Positions 19,835-31,632 of a DNA stretch of 64,000 bases are shown in pieces (the stretch's first letter is position 1; every line of letters begins with the position of its first letter). The stretch lies in the NCBI RefSeq assembly GCF_001187865.1, contig NZ_LGIT01000009.1, forward strand, positions 2,046,001-2,110,000, given 5' to 3'. Under the pieces are notes generated by a model, which was given only the letters and a program-made list of their open reading frames with translations, did no database searches and had not been told where the DNA came from. The stretch comes from Klebsiella sp. RIT-PI-d (lineage in GTDB: Bacteria > Pseudomonadota > Gammaproteobacteria > Enterobacterales > Enterobacteriaceae). The position numbers were made by a program, and so were the translations under genes.

Positions 19835-20845
19835 TTACAGATACTCCTGCACCAGTTTCTCAGCGATTTTCACCGCCATCAGCGCGCCGCCAAAACGCAC
19901 GTTATCGGCAACGGACCAGAACTGAACCTGCTCCGGCATTCCGTAATCATTACGCACGCAGCCTACTGCGAGATGGGCACTGCCCGAGGCGTCGCCGACC
20001 TGAGTAGGGAAATCGTTCTCGTCAGACAGAACAATGTCTTCCCCGCGAGCCAGGGCGTCGCGCGCCTCTTCGGCCGCCAGCGGGCGCAGCGCTTCAAAGT
20101 TCACCATCTGCGCGTGACCGTAAAATACCGATGTACGCACACAGCTGGCGGAGATCATCAGCCCGTCGTCCTGCAGAATTTTACGCACCTGATCGACGAT
20201 AATCTGCTCTTCCCGCACCACGCCTTCGCGATTTGGCACAAACGGCATCATGTTAAAGGCCAGCTGACGACCAAAGAAGTCGTCCTCGTCAATTGGAATG
20301 CCGTTCAACAATTTGGCGCTCTGCCCTGCCAGCGCATCAACCGCTTTTTTGCCCTGCGCCGAGGCAGAGAGCAGGCTGGTTACGGTGATACGTGACAGTC
20401 CGCCGTCGTCGATGAGCGGCTTAAGCGCGATCAACAGTTGACTGGTGAGGCTATCCGGGACTGCGATAATATTGCGGTTACGGTAGTCGGCCAGCACAAA
20501 CGGATTGACGTCAGGCACCACCAGCGGCACATCTGGCTCCAGCGCAAACAGACCGCTGGTGTCGATGACCAGGCAACCTGCATTTACCGCCTCTTCGGCA
20601 TACGCTGCCGCGGCTTCGGTTCCGGCAACGAAAAAAGCCAGCTGCACTTGCGTCCAGTCAAAGTCAGCCGCATCTTCTACGCGCACCGTTTTCCCGCCGT
20701 AGCGCAGAGCGTCACCGGCATTTTCATTGCGCCCGAGAGCGTAAAGTTCGCCTACCGGAAATTCACGGTCGGCAAGTGTTTCAAGCAACGCTTCGCCGAC
20801 GGTACCCGTAGCGCCGAGGACGGCAATATTCCAGCCTTCTGACAT
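19835..20845 (-). CDS. usg: Usg, aspartate-semialdehyde dehydrogenase homologue
   Basis: This 336-residue protein is a relative of aspartate-beta-semialdehyde dehydrogenase. The nucleotide-binding [11 protein letters not shown] is at the N-terminus. The segment that holds the catalytic cysteine in true enzymes reads VPDSLTSQ, with serine, so the usual activity is not expected. No function is established. A second ATG immediately upstream (20848) is also in frame. The gene lies between pdxB and truA, as in E. coli. Confidence 0.92.
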   Translation of the reverse strand: MSEGWNIAVLGATGTVGEALLETLADREFPVGELYALGRNENAGDALRYGGKTVRVEDAADFDWTQVQLAFFVAGTEAAAAYAEEAVNAGCLVIDTSGLFALEPDVPLVVPDVNPFVLADYRNRNIIAVPDSLTSQLLIALKPLIDDGGLSRITVTSLLSASAQGKKAVDALAGQSAKLLNGIPIDEDDFFGRQLAFNMMPFVPNREGVVREEQIIVDQVRKILQDDGLMISASCVRTSVFYGHAQMVNFEALRPLAAEEARDALARGEDIVLSDENDFPTQVGDASGSAHLAVGCVRNDYGMPEQVQFWSVADNVRFGGALMAVKIAEKLVQEYL

Positions 20846-20907
20846 CATGATTTACTCCAGAAATAGCGACACTCCCCGCCTCATCAGGCAGGGAGCCAAA
20901 AACAGGA

Positions 20908-22044
20908 TTAACGAATGGGGTGATGAACGGCGTTGAAGCCCAGTTTATGCAGCAGCGTCGCCGCGTCGGCATCATCGCACTGCACATATAATGAAGACCA
21001 CTCCCGGCGCTCAAGATAATTTTTACGCAGCTTGTCGAACTCACCCGGTACGCCTGCTACTTTTCGCAGCGGCGCATCGTCGCGGCGCACATCATACACC
21101 AAATGTACCAGCCTTTTTAGCGTCGCTTGATCGACGGGTCCCTGGAGCGTGATGCGCCCAAATTCCGGAGCGGGGAGCAGCGTTGCCAGGGCGACCTGCT
21201 GCGGCTGACCGCTGAACTGGCTAAAAGCCTCAAAAACCTGAGTAGTACCGCGTGCTTTTCCCTCAAGCGTATAGCCTGCGATGTGCGGAGTACCGATATC
21301 CACGCGCTCCAGCAGTTCCTTCAGCAGTTCCGGCTCCGGCTCCCAGACGTCGAGTACGACGCTCAGCATCTGACCGTCATGCAAACGGTTTAACAGCGCG
21401 ACGTTGTCCACCACTGGCCCCCGGCAGGCGTTGATCAGAATAGTACCCGGTTTAAGGCGACGCAGAAGCGCATCGTCGGCGAGATGCAGCGTTTTATACG
21501 GTCCGTCCAGATAAAGCGGCGTATGAAAGGTCAGCACGTCGGCTTCCCGAACCAGGTCTTCCAGCGGCAGGAAATCGCCTTCTTCGCCCTGCGCCGCGCG
21601 CGGCGGATCGCATAACAGCGTACGTACGCCCAGCGCAGTAAGGCGCTCTGCCAGGCGTCGCCCAACGTTGCCGACCCCTACAATACCAACGGTGCGATCG
21701 GTCAGGTTAAACCCGTCACGCTCTGCCAGCATCAGTAATGAGGAGAATACATACTCGACAACGGCAATGGCATTACAGCCTGGCGCTGCCGAGAAACCAA
21801 TGCCGGCTTGGGTCAGCCATGCTTCATCAACGTGGTCTGTGCCAGCCGTGGCGGTGCCAACAAATTTAATCCCCTGCCCCGCCAGCAGCGCTTCATTGAC
21901 CTTCGTGACCGAACGGACCATCAGGGCGTCTGCCCCCGCCAGTTCCGCTACCGGGATTGGACGTCCCGGCACCGCGGTTACCTCGCCCAGACGGCTAAAC
22001 AGTTCACGCGCGTAGGGCATATTTTCATCAACGAGGATTTTCAC
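20908..22044 (-). CDS. pdxB: PdxB, erythronate-4-phosphate dehydrogenase (GTG start)
   Basis: PdxB oxidises 4-phosphoerythronate in pyridoxal phosphate synthesis. The 378-residue protein is a D-2-hydroxyacid dehydrogenase with the NAD motif [12 protein letters not shown] and a C-terminal dimerisation domain. I place the start at a GTG (22044), which gives the E. coli length and the N-terminus (M)[14 protein letters not shown]; the open frame extends to 22239 but is not family-like there. It diverges from flk. Confidence 0.94.
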   Translation of the reverse strand: MKILVDENMPYARELFSRLGEVTAVPGRPIPVAELAGADALMVRSVTKVNEALLAGQGIKFVGTATAGTDHVDEAWLTQAGIGFSAAPGCNAIAVVEYVFSSLLMLAERDGFNLTDRTVGIVGVGNVGRRLAERLTALGVRTLLCDPPRAAQGEEGDFLPLEDLVREADVLTFHTPLYLDGPYKTLHLADDALLRRLKPGTILINACRGPVVDNVALLNRLHDGQMLSVVLDVWEPEPELLKELLERVDIGTPHIAGYTLEGKARGTTQVFEAFSQFSGQPQQVALATLLPAPEFGRITLQGPVDQATLKRLVHLVYDVRRDDAPLRKVAGVPGEFDKLRKNYLERREWSSLYVQCDDADAATLLHKLGFNAVHHPIR

Positions 22045-22151
22045 GATAAAGTACCTGTCTGAAACGAGAGATCGTCCGGCAAGTGTGCCATAATCCCGCC
22101 GCCAGGCATACTCGCAAACCTGGTTCAGCATGATGACACTAAGGAACCAGA

Positions 22152-23147
22152 ATGACGCAACCCATCTCAGGTCTGCCCACTCGCCCTCCGGGCGACGGTC
22201 TTGCCGCCCCTTCAGCCGCCGGGGAACAGCCGCTGTCAACCCAGCAACGCACCGTGCTGGAGCGATTGATCACCCGTCTGATTGCGCTGACCCGTCAGCA
22301 GAGCGCTGAAGTGTGGGCCGGGATGAAGCACGATCTGGGCCTGAAAAATGAGATGCCGCTGTTATCGCGCCATTTTCCTGCGGCTGAACAAAATTTAACT
22401 CAGCGGCTCGATACGGCCCAGCAAAGCCACAGTCATCGTCAAACGCTGGCGCAATTAACTGAACTGTTGAATCTTGGCAATAATCGCCAGGCCGTCAGCG
22501 ATTTTATCCGCCAGCAGTACGGGCAAACGGCGCTTAGCCAGCTTACGCCCGAGCAGCTTAAAGGCGTGCTGACGCTGCTGCAAAATAATGAATTGTCGAT
22601 CCCTCAGCCGCAGCAGCGTCCGGCCACCGATCGTTCATTGCTGCCCGCAGAGCATAATACCCTGAATCAGCTGGTGACAAAGCTGGCGGCGGCGACCGGT
22701 GAGTCCGGCAAGCTTATCTGGCAGTCGATGCTGGAGCTATCCGGGGTGAAAACCGGGGAGCTGATCCCGGCCAAACAGTTTACGCATCTGGTGACCTGGC
22801 TACAGGCGCGCCAGACGCTAAGTACACAGCCAGCGCCAACGCTGCATACCCTGCAGGCAGCCCTGAAGCAGCCGCTGGAATCGCAGGAGTGGGATGCTCT
22901 TCAGGATTATGCCCGGCAGAACTGGCAGGTAACGCCACAGTCAATACTGACCACGGCGCAGGTGCAGGATCTTCTCAATCAGCTGTTTTTACGTCGGGTA
23001 GAACATCCGCAGGATATCCGCGACCCTCAGCCCATCCATCGTCCTTTTGCACCGTTATACGACAGCGTAAAGGCGATGTCGGCAAGGCCCGGCCTGATGC
23101 TAATCGCTCTCGTAGTTGCGTTATTTATCGTATGGCTGGTTCTTTAA
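22152..23147 (+). CDS. flk: Flk (RflH), flagellar checkpoint protein
   Basis: The 331-residue protein matches Flk, which in Salmonella prevents premature export switching before the flagellar P and L rings are complete. It is Gln- and Leu-rich and ends in a single membrane anchor (about 313-330, [17 protein letters not shown]). Its presence fits a motile organism, as does the sigma-28 promoter at 60180-60206. Confidence 0.92.
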   Translation: MTQPISGLPTRPPGDGLAAPSAAGEQPLSTQQRTVLERLITRLIALTRQQSAEVWAGMKHDLGLKNEMPLLSRHFPAAEQNLTQRLDTAQQSHSHRQTLAQLTELLNLGNNRQAVSDFIRQQYGQTALSQLTPEQLKGVLTLLQNNELSIPQPQQRPATDRSLLPAEHNTLNQLVTKLAAATGESGKLIWQSMLELSGVKTGELIPAKQFTHLVTWLQARQTLSTQPAPTLHTLQAALKQPLESQEWDALQDYARQNWQVTPQSILTTAQVQDLLNQLFLRRVEHPQDIRDPQPIHRPFAPLYDSVKAMSARPGLMLIALVVALFIVWLVL

Positions 23148-23161
23148 GATTATTCGCTGCG

Positions 23162-23185
23162 GTGGCTGATACCGTTCTCAGCCAC
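23162..23185. terminator. Hairpin between convergent flk and yfcJ
   Basis: GTGGCTGA at 23162-23169 and TCAGCCAC at 23178-23185 form an 8-bp perfect stem 15 bp after flk and 6 bp before the yfcJ stop. There is no T-run, so the terminator role is tentative. Confidence 0.45.
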
Positions 23186-23190
23186 ACGCT

Positions 23191-24369
23191 TTACCGCCTG
23201 CGAAATGAGATCAGCGTGACCAGCATCCCGGCAATAGCAGAGATGGCCCCGGCAAGAAAAACCGACGGATAGCCCCACGACGTCGCCAGTATGCCCGCCA
23301 GCGGCCCGGTTAACCCCATCGCAATATCCTGAAAAGCCGCATAGCCGCCCAGGGCGGTACCACGAACCTGCGCCGGTACCCGTTTCACCACTTCAACGCC
23401 GAGCGCCGGGAAAATGAGTGAACATCCGGCGCCAGTCAGTGCGGCACCGGCCATGGCGACCCAGGCATCGGGCGCGAGCCACAAGATTATCAACCCAGCG
23501 GTTTCTACCAGCAGGGAACAAACCGCCACCCTGACACCGCCAAAACGATCGGGCATCCAGCCAAAGGCTATTCGTACCAGTACAAATGCGCCACCAAAGG
23601 CGGTCAGCGTGAAACCGGCCATCGACCAGCCATTGCTGACAAAATAGAGCGAAATAAAGGTGCTGATCGCCGCGAAACCGACGCCCTGAAGCGCAAGCCC
23701 CAGTCCGGGTTTCCAGATCAGACCGATGACGCTCCACAGTGAAGGTCGTTCCCCACCGTGTGCCGGCACATTGCGTACCGAGCCGTTAACGGCCCAGGCC
23801 AGCAGCGGTAATGCCATTGTGACCAGTGCCAGCACGGCGAAACCATAGTTGTGGTGAATGTACAGTCCTGACGGTGCCCCGGCGGCCAGCGCGCCAAAAA
23901 TCGCCATCCCGTTCCAGGACATGACTTTACCCGAGCGCGCGGGACCGACCAGCCCCATCCCCCAGGTCAGCGTGCCGGTCAATAGCTGGCTTTCACCAAA
24001 GCCCAGAATCAGACGTCCGGCGATCAGCAGCGCGAACTTCACCAGCGGTGCGACCGGGAGAATCGCTGCCAGCAGCCAGGCTCCTCCCGCTAACGCACAG
24101 GCAAACATCCCCTGCATCACCGAGCGTTTCGCACCGTACTGATCGGCCAGACGCCCGGCATAACCCCGGGTTAATACCGTTGCCAGAAACTGAATGCCAA
24201 CCGCAAGGCCTACCATCGTATTGCCGTAACCTAACTCCTGATGCACAAAAAGCGGAATAACCGGCAGCGGAATGCCGACGGTCATGTAGGTGAGGAAAAC
24301 GGCAAAGGCGATGCGGAACAGCGGGACATCTCCCGTCCCCGGGGCGGCTTTAGAGGTTACAGATGACAT
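23191..24369 (-). CDS. yfcJ: YfcJ, MFS transporter
   Basis: This 392-residue major facilitator protein has about twelve membrane helices and the MFS motif [14 protein letters not shown] in the loop after helix 2. It matches E. coli YfcJ in length when started at 24369; the open frame continues to 24501 without homology. The substrate is unknown, though arabinose efflux-type relatives are common. It lies downstream of fabB on the same strand, past a terminator. Confidence 0.92.
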   Translation of the reverse strand: MSSVTSKAAPGTGDVPLFRIAFAVFLTYMTVGIPLPVIPLFVHQELGYGNTMVGLAVGIQFLATVLTRGYAGRLADQYGAKRSVMQGMFACALAGGAWLLAAILPVAPLVKFALLIAGRLILGFGESQLLTGTLTWGMGLVGPARSGKVMSWNGMAIFGALAAGAPSGLYIHHNYGFAVLALVTMALPLLAWAVNGSVRNVPAHGGERPSLWSVIGLIWKPGLGLALQGVGFAAISTFISLYFVSNGWSMAGFTLTAFGGAFVLVRIAFGWMPDRFGGVRVAVCSLLVETAGLIILWLAPDAWVAMAGAALTGAGCSLIFPALGVEVVKRVPAQVRGTALGGYAAFQDIAMGLTGPLAGILATSWGYPSVFLAGAISAIAGMLVTLISFRRR

Positions 24370-24496
24370 GCATAACTCCACAGGCGACGTCGTTGGGCGC
24401 GGCATCGCTGCTGCTGAAAGTAAAAGGTTATCCGCTGAGTTAACGCTGGATAATGCCATACAGGCCAGCAATCTCTGTAGCTGGCTGCGCCCAAAA

Positions 24497-24530
24497 TGCA
24501 AAAAAACTGGCTACGTACTTCAGCCAGTTT
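24497..24530 (-). terminator. Intrinsic terminator of fabB
   Basis: On the minus strand AAACTGGCT (24530-24522) pairs with AGCCAGTTT (24512-24504), followed by a T-run of six or more. It begins 22 bp after the fabB stop. Confidence 0.82.
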
Positions 24531-24551
24531 ATTTTGTGACCAACATTTCGA

Positions 24552-25772
24552 TTACGCTTTTAGCTTACGCATCACCAGCGTTGCGTTGGTGCCGCCGAAG
24601 CCGAAGCTGTTAGACATAACAGTCGTCAGCTCACGTTCGGTTGGCTCGGTCACAATGTTCAGACCCGCAGCCTGCTCGTCCAGCTCGTCAATGTTAATGC
24701 TTGGCGCGATAAAGCCGTGCTCCAGCATCAGCAGCGAGTAGATAGCTTCCTGTACGCCAGCCGCACCCAGAGAGTGGCCGGTCATTGCTTTGGTCGCAGA
24801 AATAGCCGGAGAGTGCTCGCCGAACACTTCACGGATTGCACCCAGCTCTTTCACGTCGCCTACCGGCGTAGAGGTGCCGTGTGAGTTCAGGTAATCAACC
24901 GGAGCGTCGAGATCCTGCATCGCCATCTTCATGCAGCGCACTGCGCCCTCACCTGACGGAGCAACCATGTCGGCACCGTCGGACGTTGCACCATAACCAA
25001 CAATTTCTGCATAGATATGCGCGCCGCGGGCCAGAGCGTGCTCCAGCTCTTCAACAACGACCATTCCGCCGCCGCCAGCAATGACAAAACCGTCGCGGTG
25101 AGTGTCATAGGTACGGGATGCTTTTTCCGGGTTGTCGTTATATCTCGTTGACAGCGCACCCATTGCGTCAAATTCGCAGGACATTTCCCAGCACAGTTCT
25201 TCACCGCCGCCAGCAAATACGATGTCTTGTTTACCCAGTTGGATCTGCTCTACCGCATTACCGATGCAGTGTGCAGAAGTCGCACAGGCGGAGCTGATAG
25301 AGTAATTGACGCCGTGGATTTTGAACGGCGTGGCGAGACAGGCTGACACGCCAGACGCCATCGCTTTGGTCACCACGTACGGACCGACACCTTTCAGGCC
25401 ACGCGGACCGCGCATGGCATCAGCGCCGAATACCTGGAATCGCGGAGAGCCGCCGCCAGAACCCGCAATCAGGCCCACGCGCGGATTATTCTGGTAAACC
25501 TCTTCAGAGAGACCGGCATCAGCCACAGCCTGCTCCATAGAGAGAAAAGCATAAATAGAAGCGTCGCTCATGAAACGTACAATTTTACGATCGATGAGAC
25601 CAGTGGTATCCAGTTTTACGTTGCCCCAAACATGGCTACGCAGGCCGGCGTCCTTCAGCTCCTGAGAGAAAGTGATCCCTGAACGTCCTTCACGCAGGGA
25701 TGCCAGGACTTCCTGCTGGTTATTACCTATGCTGGAAACAATGCCCAAGCCAGTAATCACTGCACGTTTCAT
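24552..25772 (-). CDS. fabB: FabB, beta-ketoacyl-ACP synthase I
   Basis: FabB elongates acyl-ACPs and is essential for unsaturated fatty acid synthesis in enterics. The 406-residue protein has the Cys-His-His triad: C163 in [10 protein letters not shown]298 in NSHGTSTP and H333 in [10 protein letters not shown], numbered as in E. coli FabB of the same length. Overlapping FabR and FadR sites lie upstream at 25819-25853. Confidence 0.97.
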   Translation of the reverse strand: MKRAVITGLGIVSSIGNNQQEVLASLREGRSGITFSQELKDAGLRSHVWGNVKLDTTGLIDRKIVRFMSDASIYAFLSMEQAVADAGLSEEVYQNNPRVGLIAGSGGGSPRFQVFGADAMRGPRGLKGVGPYVVTKAMASGVSACLATPFKIHGVNYSISSACATSAHCIGNAVEQIQLGKQDIVFAGGGEELCWEMSCEFDAMGALSTRYNDNPEKASRTYDTHRDGFVIAGGGGMVVVEELEHALARGAHIYAEIVGYGATSDGADMVAPSGEGAVRCMKMAMQDLDAPVDYLNSHGTSTPVGDVKELGAIREVFGEHSPAISATKAMTGHSLGAAGVQEAIYSLLMLEHGFIAPSINIDELDEQAAGLNIVTEPTERELTTVMSNSFGFGGTNATLVMRKLKA

Positions 25773-25818
25773 TCAATACCTCTGTAAGTGCACTATGATA
25801 AGTTTCGAATCGCACAAT

Positions 25819-25836
25819 AGCGTACACTTGTACGCC
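25819..25836 (-). promoter_or_regulatory. FabR operator of fabB
   Basis: The 18-mer AGCGTACACTTGTACGCC is palindromic (AGCGTACA / TGTACGC) apart from one end base. It matches the FabR site described for E. coli fabB and lies 47 bp upstream of the fabB ATG. Confidence 0.8.
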
Positions 25837-25853
25837 GAACAAGTCCGATCAGC
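25837..25853 (-). promoter_or_regulatory. FadR activator site of fabB
   Basis: On the minus strand the 17-mer GCTGATCGGACTTGTTC matches the core of the FadR consensus ANCTGGTCNGACNNGTT, with TGATCGGAC in place of TGGTCNGAC. It adjoins the FabR site, the arrangement at E. coli fabB, where FadR activates. Confidence 0.75.
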
Positions 25854-25929
25854 CAAATTATGCCGAAATTTGCTCCGGCACGCACACATCGCTAAGATCA
25901 AGCGACTACCTGTCAGACGAGTAACTTAC

Positions 25930-27945
25930 GTGAAACATAACGCCATACAACCTGCCAACCTTGACTTCAATAGTGAGGGTACACCTGTTTCTCGAGATTT
26001 TGATGACGTCTATTTCTCAAACGATAACGGACTGGAGGAGACGCGGTATGTTTTCCTTGAGGGCAACCAGTTACTGGAACGTTTTGTAAACCATCCTCGC
26101 GCCTGTTTCATCGTGGCGGAGAGTGGTTTTGGCACGGGCCTTAACTTTCTGACGCTGTGTCAGGCATTTGCTGATTTTCGCCGCGCACATCCTCAGGCAA
26201 CGCTGCAACGTCTGCACTTTATCAGTTTCGAAAAATTTCCGCTGCGGGCAGAAGACCTGCGCCTGGCCCACCAGCACTGGCCAGAACTGGCACCGTGGGC
26301 GCAACAGCTTCAGGCCCGCTGGCCGCTGCCGTTTGCCGGCTGTCATCGCCTGCTTCTGGAAGAAGAGCGGGTCACGCTCGATTTATGGTTTGGCGATATT
26401 AATGAGGTATCCACCACCCTGGATGCTTCACTTCAGCAGAAAGTGGATGCCTGGTTTCTGGATGGCTTTGCGCCGTCCAAAAATCCGGATATGTGGACGC
26501 CGCAACTGTTTGCCGCGATGGCGAGGCTGGCACGGCCGGGTGGAACGCTTGCGACATTCACCTCGGCCGGTTTTGTGCGTCGCGGTTTGCAGGATGCGGG
26601 TTTTACGATGGTCAAGCGCAAAGGATTTGGCCGCAAGCGCGAAATGCTGACCGGTATAATGGCCAGCACATTGCCCCTTATATCGCCTGCGCCGTGGTTT
26701 GCCCGGACAGGAACACAAAAGCGTGAGGTGGCGCTGACTGGCGGGGGGATTGCCAGCGCACTGCTGGCCCTGGCGCTGCTGCGTCGCGGCTGGCAGGTAA
26801 CGCTTTACTGTGAAGATGCGCAGCCCGCAGAAGGCGCATCGGGCAACCGTCAGGGCGCGCTCTATCCCCTGCTCAATGCGCACGATCCGGCACTGGCGCG
26901 CTTTTTCCCGGCCGCATTTACCTTTGCCCGTCGTCTCTACGATGCGCTACCCGTCACGTTTGATCATGACTGGTGCGGCGTAACGCAAACGGCCTGGGAT
27001 GCAAAAAGTCAGCACAAGATAGATCAGGCTCTGGCGCTGGGCCTGCCGCCGGATCTTGCTATCGCCGTCGACGCGCAGGACATTGTTCGTACTACGGGCA
27101 TTAACACTGATTGCGGCGGCATACAGTATCCTCTCGGCGGCTGGCTGTGCCCGGCTCAACTCACCCGGGAGGCACTGGCACTGGCAACCCGTCACGGCCT
27201 GCGCACGGTCTGGCAGAAATCGCTGACTACGCTGGAAAAAGTCGATGCTGGCTGGCGGCTAAAATTTGCTGACGGCGACGAACAGCACCATCAATCGATG
27301 GTACTGGCTAACGGCCATAAAATTAATCAGTTTGCACAAACCGCGCCGCTGGCGCTGTATGCCGTCGGCGGACAAGTTAGCCACATTCCGACCACGCCGG
27401 CCCTTTCCCAACTGCGCCAGGTCCTGTGCTATGACGGTTATCTGACGCCGCAGGATCCGCACAACAAGCAGCATTGTATCGGTGCCAGCTACCATCGCGG
27501 ACAGGACGATGTTCACTATAGCGATGCGGATCAGCAGCAGAATCGTCAGCGGCTTATTGATTGTTTTCCGGATGCCGCGTGGACACAGGAGGTAGATGTC
27601 AGCGAAGGTCATGCGCGCTGCGGGGTACGCTGCGCGACGCGCGACCACCTGCCGATGATCGGTAATGTCCCTGACTATGAGGCAACGTTAAGCACGTATG
27701 TCGATCTGGCTGAACGTCGGGAAAATGCAGTCAGCGCCCCGGTGTATGCAGACCTTTTTATGCTGGGTGGGCTTGGCTCGCGCGGTTTATGTAGCGCCCC
27801 GCTGGCCGCCGAGATCCTGGCATCACAAATGAGCGAGGAACCTGTCCCGCTGGACGCGGATACGCTGGCGGCACTGAATCCTAATCGGTTGTGGGTGAGA
27901 AAGCTGTTGAAGGGTAAGCCGGTAAAAGCATCAGAGCGTCGCTAA
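25930..27945 (+). CDS. mnmC: MnmC, bifunctional tRNA 5-methylaminomethyl-2-thiouridine protein (GTG start)
   Basis: MnmC completes the mnm5s2U wobble modification. The C-terminal FAD oxidase domain removes the carboxymethyl group and the N-terminal SAM methyltransferase methylates the amine. The methyltransferase motif [11 protein letters not shown] is near 62-72 and the FAD-binding [18 protein letters not shown] near 270. The start is a GTG at 25930, which gives 671 residues and the E. coli-like N-terminus [13 protein letters not shown]. It diverges from fabB. Confidence 0.94.
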   Translation: MKHNAIQPANLDFNSEGTPVSRDFDDVYFSNDNGLEETRYVFLEGNQLLERFVNHPRACFIVAESGFGTGLNFLTLCQAFADFRRAHPQATLQRLHFISFEKFPLRAEDLRLAHQHWPELAPWAQQLQARWPLPFAGCHRLLLEEERVTLDLWFGDINEVSTTLDASLQQKVDAWFLDGFAPSKNPDMWTPQLFAAMARLARPGGTLATFTSAGFVRRGLQDAGFTMVKRKGFGRKREMLTGIMASTLPLISPAPWFARTGTQKREVALTGGGIASALLALALLRRGWQVTLYCEDAQPAEGASGNRQGALYPLLNAHDPALARFFPAAFTFARRLYDALPVTFDHDWCGVTQTAWDAKSQHKIDQALALGLPPDLAIAVDAQDIVRTTGINTDCGGIQYPLGGWLCPAQLTREALALATRHGLRTVWQKSLTTLEKVDAGWRLKFADGDEQHHQSMVLANGHKINQFAQTAPLALYAVGGQVSHIPTTPALSQLRQVLCYDGYLTPQDPHNKQHCIGASYHRGQDDVHYSDADQQQNRQRLIDCFPDAAWTQEVDVSEGHARCGVRCATRDHLPMIGNVPDYEATLSTYVDLAERRENAVSAPVYADLFMLGGLGSRGLCSAPLAAEILASQMSEEPVPLDADTLAALNPNRLWVRKLLKGKPVKASERR

Positions 27946-27975
27946 GATTTGGCGTGAGGGGTGTTGTAAACACAG

Positions 27976-28014
27976 GGCCGGATGCGCGCAGTTTGCGGCA
28001 ACATCCGGCCTGGC
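27976..28014. repeat. REP-type palindrome after mnmC
   Basis: GGCCGGATG at 27976-27984 pairs with CATCCGGCC at 28002-28010 around a GC-rich 17-nt interior, the layout of an enterobacterial REP unit. It lies between the convergent mnmC and yfcL genes. Confidence 0.7.
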
Positions 28015-28024
28015 AGGAAAACGG

Positions 28025-28303
28025 TTATTTTGCCTTCGCCTGCTGATACAGATTATCCCACATATCCAGCACCAGTGACTGATCGCGTGGAGAAAGCTCA
28101 CCGGCCTGAATAGCGGATTGCAGGCCATTCGTCACCTGAGCGTAGACGGCCTGTGGTGAATGGTCTTCCCCGCTCTCCAGATCGGCGACCGCCAGCGTCA
28201 AATGCCCGCGCAGATAACCGCTGGCAAACAACTCGTCATCACTGGCGTGTTCAACCATATCGTCAATAAGTGCCAGGATACGTGATTCAAACTCCGCGAT
28301 CAT
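28025..28303 (-). CDS. yfcL: YfcL, conserved small protein
   Basis: This 92-residue acidic protein matches E. coli YfcL (DUF2753-like small family). No catalytic motif or membrane segment is visible. Its function is unknown. It is the last gene of the leftward group aroC-mepA-yfcA-epmC-yfcL, 25 bp after epmC. Confidence 0.9.
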   Translation of the reverse strand: MIAEFESRILALIDDMVEHASDDELFASGYLRGHLTLAVADLESGEDHSPQAVYAQVTNGLQSAIQAGELSPRDQSLVLDMWDNLYQQAKAK

Positions 28304-28328
28304 CTTCTTTCCTCTTGTCTTAACGTGA

Positions 28329-28874
28329 CTACAAATCTTCAGGCCACGGGAACTGTTCTGCCGTCAGGGACGGCGTATGATAATACTCTTGTAAGGCTTT
28401 AATAAATCGCGCCGGACGCGCCGGAATGCCCTGCTCCAGGTAGCTCATCACCTGCGCATGTACGCGGCGCTGAAAGACAATGCGGTCCGGCTCGACATCG
28501 CCTTCCAGATTGTCGCAGCTGACGTTAAAGGGATATCCCGCCGCTACGCAGAATAGCCAGTCAAATGCCTGAGGTTTGACCTCGACATCTTCAAACTGGC
28601 TCTGCGTTGCCGCATCACGTCCGTCCGGACAGTACCAGTAACCAAAGTCGACCAGTTCACGACGCGCTTTTCCGGCGATACACCAGTGGGAAATTTCATG
28701 CAGCGCGCTGGCATAGTAGCCGTGCGCAAAAACAATCCGGTGATACGGTACGCTGTCATCTGCCGGGAGATAAATGGGTTCGTCCTCACCCTTAATCAGA
28801 CGGGTATTAAAATCACCGGCAAAACAGCCGTTAAATATGTCGATTAACTGTTGGTAATTATGTGTACTGTTCAT
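28329..28874 (-). CDS. epmC: EpmC (YfcM), elongation factor P hydroxylase
   Basis: EpmC hydroxylates the beta-lysylated lysine of elongation factor P, after EpmA and EpmB have acted. The 181-residue protein contains [15 protein letters not shown] with paired histidines in a likely metal site. It matches E. coli YfcM almost throughout. Its ATG overlaps the yfcA stop by one base (TAATG). Confidence 0.92.
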   Translation of the reverse strand: MNSTHNYQQLIDIFNGCFAGDFNTRLIKGEDEPIYLPADDSVPYHRIVFAHGYYASALHEISHWCIAGKARRELVDFGYWYCPDGRDAATQSQFEDVEVKPQAFDWLFCVAAGYPFNVSCDNLEGDVEPDRIVFQRRVHAQVMSYLEQGIPARPARFIKALQEYYHTPSLTAEQFPWPEDL

Positions 28875-29683
28875 TAGTTCATCCCCAACCAGTGGAGGAT
28901 CTCCTGTCCGTGGCTGTCATAAAGTAATTTGGCGCTCATCACCGCCGATACGATAACGATCATCGGGCGAATAAGTTTTTGTCCTTTGCTGAGCACCAGT
29001 CTGGAGCCCATGCGGGCACCAATGAATTGTCCGACCATCATCACTAAGCCTGTCGCCCAGATAACCTTGCCGCCGAGAATAAAAAGCAGCAATCCTCCGA
29101 TATTGGAGGTGGCATTAAGCACTTTGGCGTGGGCTGTTGATTTGGCAAGGTTATAGCCACACAGCGTGACGAAGGCCAGCGCATAAAATGAACCGGCACC
29201 CGGGCCAAAAAAGCCATCGTAGAACCCGACGCATCCTCCGGCGACCAGCGCAAAGGGGAAGCCGTACAAGCGCCGCTGGCGATCGTCCTCACCCAGTTTC
29301 GGCATTAACAGAAAGTAAAGACCGATGCAGATCACGAGGATGGGTAAAATCTGGCGCAGCAGATCGGATTTTACAAACTGAACCAGCAGCGCTCCGCTGG
29401 TCGAGCCGATAAATGTCATCAGAATATTCATTTTCTGCTCGCCCAAATTCACCACTTTGCGGCGAATAAAATAGAGCGAGGCGGAAAGCGAACCGCCGCA
29501 GGCCTGAAGTTTATTAGTGGCCAGCGCCTGCGCCGGCGACATGCCCGCCGCCAGCAGCGCAGGAACAGTTAACAGCCCGCCCCCGCCGGCCAGCGCGTCA
29601 ATAAACCCGGCCAGCAGCGCAACAAAAAACATGATGGCCAGCATCAGCGGCGACATCATAAAAAGTTCACTGAAAGCGTCCAT
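28874..29683 (-). CDS. yfcA: YfcA, TSUP/TauE-family permease
   Basis: The 269-residue membrane protein belongs to the TSUP (TauE/SafE) family, with about eight helices and the repeated family motif GGGGLLTVPALL and GFYDGFFGPGAGSF. Members export or import sulfur-containing organic anions, but the substrate of YfcA is not established. It starts directly after the mepA stop and overlaps epmC by one base. Confidence 0.92.
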   Translation of the reverse strand: MDAFSELFMMSPLMLAIMFFVALLAGFIDALAGGGGLLTVPALLAAGMSPAQALATNKLQACGGSLSASLYFIRRKVVNLGEQKMNILMTFIGSTSGALLVQFVKSDLLRQILPILVICIGLYFLLMPKLGEDDRQRRLYGFPFALVAGGCVGFYDGFFGPGAGSFYALAFVTLCGYNLAKSTAHAKVLNATSNIGGLLLFILGGKVIWATGLVMMVGQFIGARMGSRLVLSKGQKLIRPMIVIVSAVMSAKLLYDSHGQEILHWLGMN

Positions 29684-30508
29684 TTACAGTGCGTGCTCGT
29701 CCAGTAGTGCCTGACAGGAAGGATGCAGCGGCGGCGGCGTTTTCTTCCCAGGCGTGGTTCCCGGTTTCGCGGGCTTAAACCAGCTTTGTAACTCTTCACC
29801 GCAGCCATCGCCCGGCGGCGGCGGAGCCTGATCCTGGCACTCCAGACTGTCCGCCGGACAGCGGAGGCGAACGTGCATATGCGCACGATGCTGGAACCAC
29901 GGACGGACTTTATTGAGCCAGTCGCGATCGTTTCCAGCATCAAGGCACAGCTGTTGTTTAATCGCCGCATTAACGAAAATACGCGTAACTTCGGTATCCT
30001 GCGCGGCGGCTTTAATTAGGCTGGCGATGTCTGGCTGCCACAGGGAAGACACCACGTGTTTGCCGTCGCGGGAGACCAGATCCAGCGCCTGAGGTTTAAG
30101 CAGCTGGGCTGAGGTCCAGCGCGTTTTCGGCAGCTGCAGGAAAATATCGACGTCCAGACCGGACTGGTGACTGGCGTGGCCGCCATTAAACCGCCCGCCC
30201 GCCGGCATGCCCATATCGCCAATCAGCACTGTTCCCAGCCCCAGGTTATGCACCTTGCTGGTCAGACGCTGAATGAAAAGCAGGAGATCCGGATGACCAA
30301 AGTAGCGGCGCTGATCGGTGCGCATCACCTGATAGTTATCCGACTGGATCGGCAATCCCTTTGCACCCACAATGCAGCCGTTAGCAAATGCGCCAATCGA
30401 CTGCGGACTGCCGGGAATGGGCTGGGTAATTTTCTGCCACGGCGTTGCCGCCAGGGTCGAAGCACTGACGAAAAGCGCCAGTGCCGCTATTATTGTTTTA
30501 GTCATCAT
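29684..30508 (-). CDS. mepA: MepA, murein DD-endopeptidase
   Basis: MepA is a periplasmic LAS-family zinc peptidase that cuts D-Ala-meso-DAP cross-links in peptidoglycan. The 274-residue precursor has a signal peptide (about 1-20). The metal ligands are in the conserved segments [15 protein letters not shown] and HMHVRLRCP. The start overlaps the aroC stop (TAATG); a second ATG follows immediately at 30505. Confidence 0.94.
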   Translation of the reverse strand: MMTKTIIAALALFVSASTLAATPWQKITQPIPGSPQSIGAFANGCIVGAKGLPIQSDNYQVMRTDQRRYFGHPDLLLFIQRLTSKVHNLGLGTVLIGDMGMPAGGRFNGGHASHQSGLDVDIFLQLPKTRWTSAQLLKPQALDLVSRDGKHVVSSLWQPDIASLIKAAAQDTEVTRIFVNAAIKQQLCLDAGNDRDWLNKVRPWFQHRAHMHVRLRCPADSLECQDQAPPPPGDGCGEELQSWFKPAKPGTTPGKKTPPPLHPSCQALLDEHAL

Positions 30509-31593
30509 TACCAGCGTGGAAGCGTTGTTGTTACATCAGCGTTTTGTGCCCGCTGACGCATCAGGTGATCCATTAACACAATAGCCAGCATCGCTTCGGC
30601 AATGGGCACAGCGCGAATGCCGACGCACGGATCGTGACGACCTTTGGTGATCATCTCAACCTCCTCACCGTTACGGTTCAGCGTGCGGCCCGGCACGGTA
30701 ATGCTTGATGTCGGTTTGAGCGCCATGGTAGCAACGATTTGCTGTCCGCTGCTGATGCCGCCAAGAATGCCGCCCGCATGGTTGCTTTGAAAACCGGCAT
30801 GAGTGATTTCATCGCGATTTTGACTGCCGCGCAGGGCAACCACGTCAAAGCCGTCACCGATCTCAACGCCTTTTACGGCGTTGATGCTCATCAGGGCATG
30901 GGCGATATCTGCATCCAGACGATCGAATACCGGCTCCCCCAACCCTGGCGGTACGCCATCGGCCACCACGGTGACTTTAGCACCAATGGAGTCACCCTCT
31001 TTTTTCAGCGCGCGCATCAGTTCGTCCAGCGCCGCAATTTTATCGGCGTCGGCGCAGAAAAACGGATTTTGCTCGACCTGCTCCCAGTCTTTGATCGCCA
31101 GCGGGATATCGCCCATCTGTGTCAGACAGCCGCGGATCGTAATGCCGAATTTCTGCGCCAGATATTTTTTGGCAATCGCGCCTGCCGCTACCCGCATCGC
31201 GGTTTCACGCGCCGAAGAGCGCCCGCCGCCGCGATAGTCACGCTGGCCATATTTTTGCTCGTAGGTATAGTCAGCGTGCCCCGGCCGGAACAGATCTTTA
31301 ATCGCGCCATAATCCTGCGAGCGCTGATCGGTATTTTCAATCAGCAGGCCGATGCTGGTACCGGTTGTCACTCCCTCAAACACGCCGGAGAGGATTTTAA
31401 CCTGGTCCGGTTCCCGGCGCTGAGTGGTGTAACGCGACGTACCTGGACGACGGCGATCGAGATCCTGTTGCAGATCGGCCTCGGTCAGCGGAATGCCCGG
31501 CGGTACGCCGTCAACAATGCAGCCCAGGGCCAGACCGTGTGATTCACCGAAAGTGGTTACGCGAAATAGTTGTCCAATGCTGTTGCCTGCCAT
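30508..31593 (-). CDS. aroC: AroC, chorismate synthase
   Basis: AroC converts 5-enolpyruvylshikimate 3-phosphate to chorismate, the last common step of aromatic synthesis, with reduced FMN. The 361-residue protein begins [20 protein letters not shown], the family signature, and has the [12 protein letters not shown] motif. An extra ATG at 31596 is in frame. It overlaps mepA and follows prmB by about 39 bp. Confidence 0.96.
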   Translation of the reverse strand: MAGNSIGQLFRVTTFGESHGLALGCIVDGVPPGIPLTEADLQQDLDRRRPGTSRYTTQRREPDQVKILSGVFEGVTTGTSIGLLIENTDQRSQDYGAIKDLFRPGHADYTYEQKYGQRDYRGGGRSSARETAMRVAAGAIAKKYLAQKFGITIRGCLTQMGDIPLAIKDWEQVEQNPFFCADADKIAALDELMRALKKEGDSIGAKVTVVADGVPPGLGEPVFDRLDADIAHALMSINAVKGVEIGDGFDVVALRGSQNRDEITHAGFQSNHAGGILGGISSGQQIVATMALKPTSSITVPGRTLNRNGEEVEMITKGRHDPCVGIRAVPIAEAMLAIVLMDHLMRQRAQNADVTTTLPRW

Positions 31594-31632
31594 CACGGCT
31601 CCGTTGTCGTTGTTGTGTTGTTGAGCGCCAGA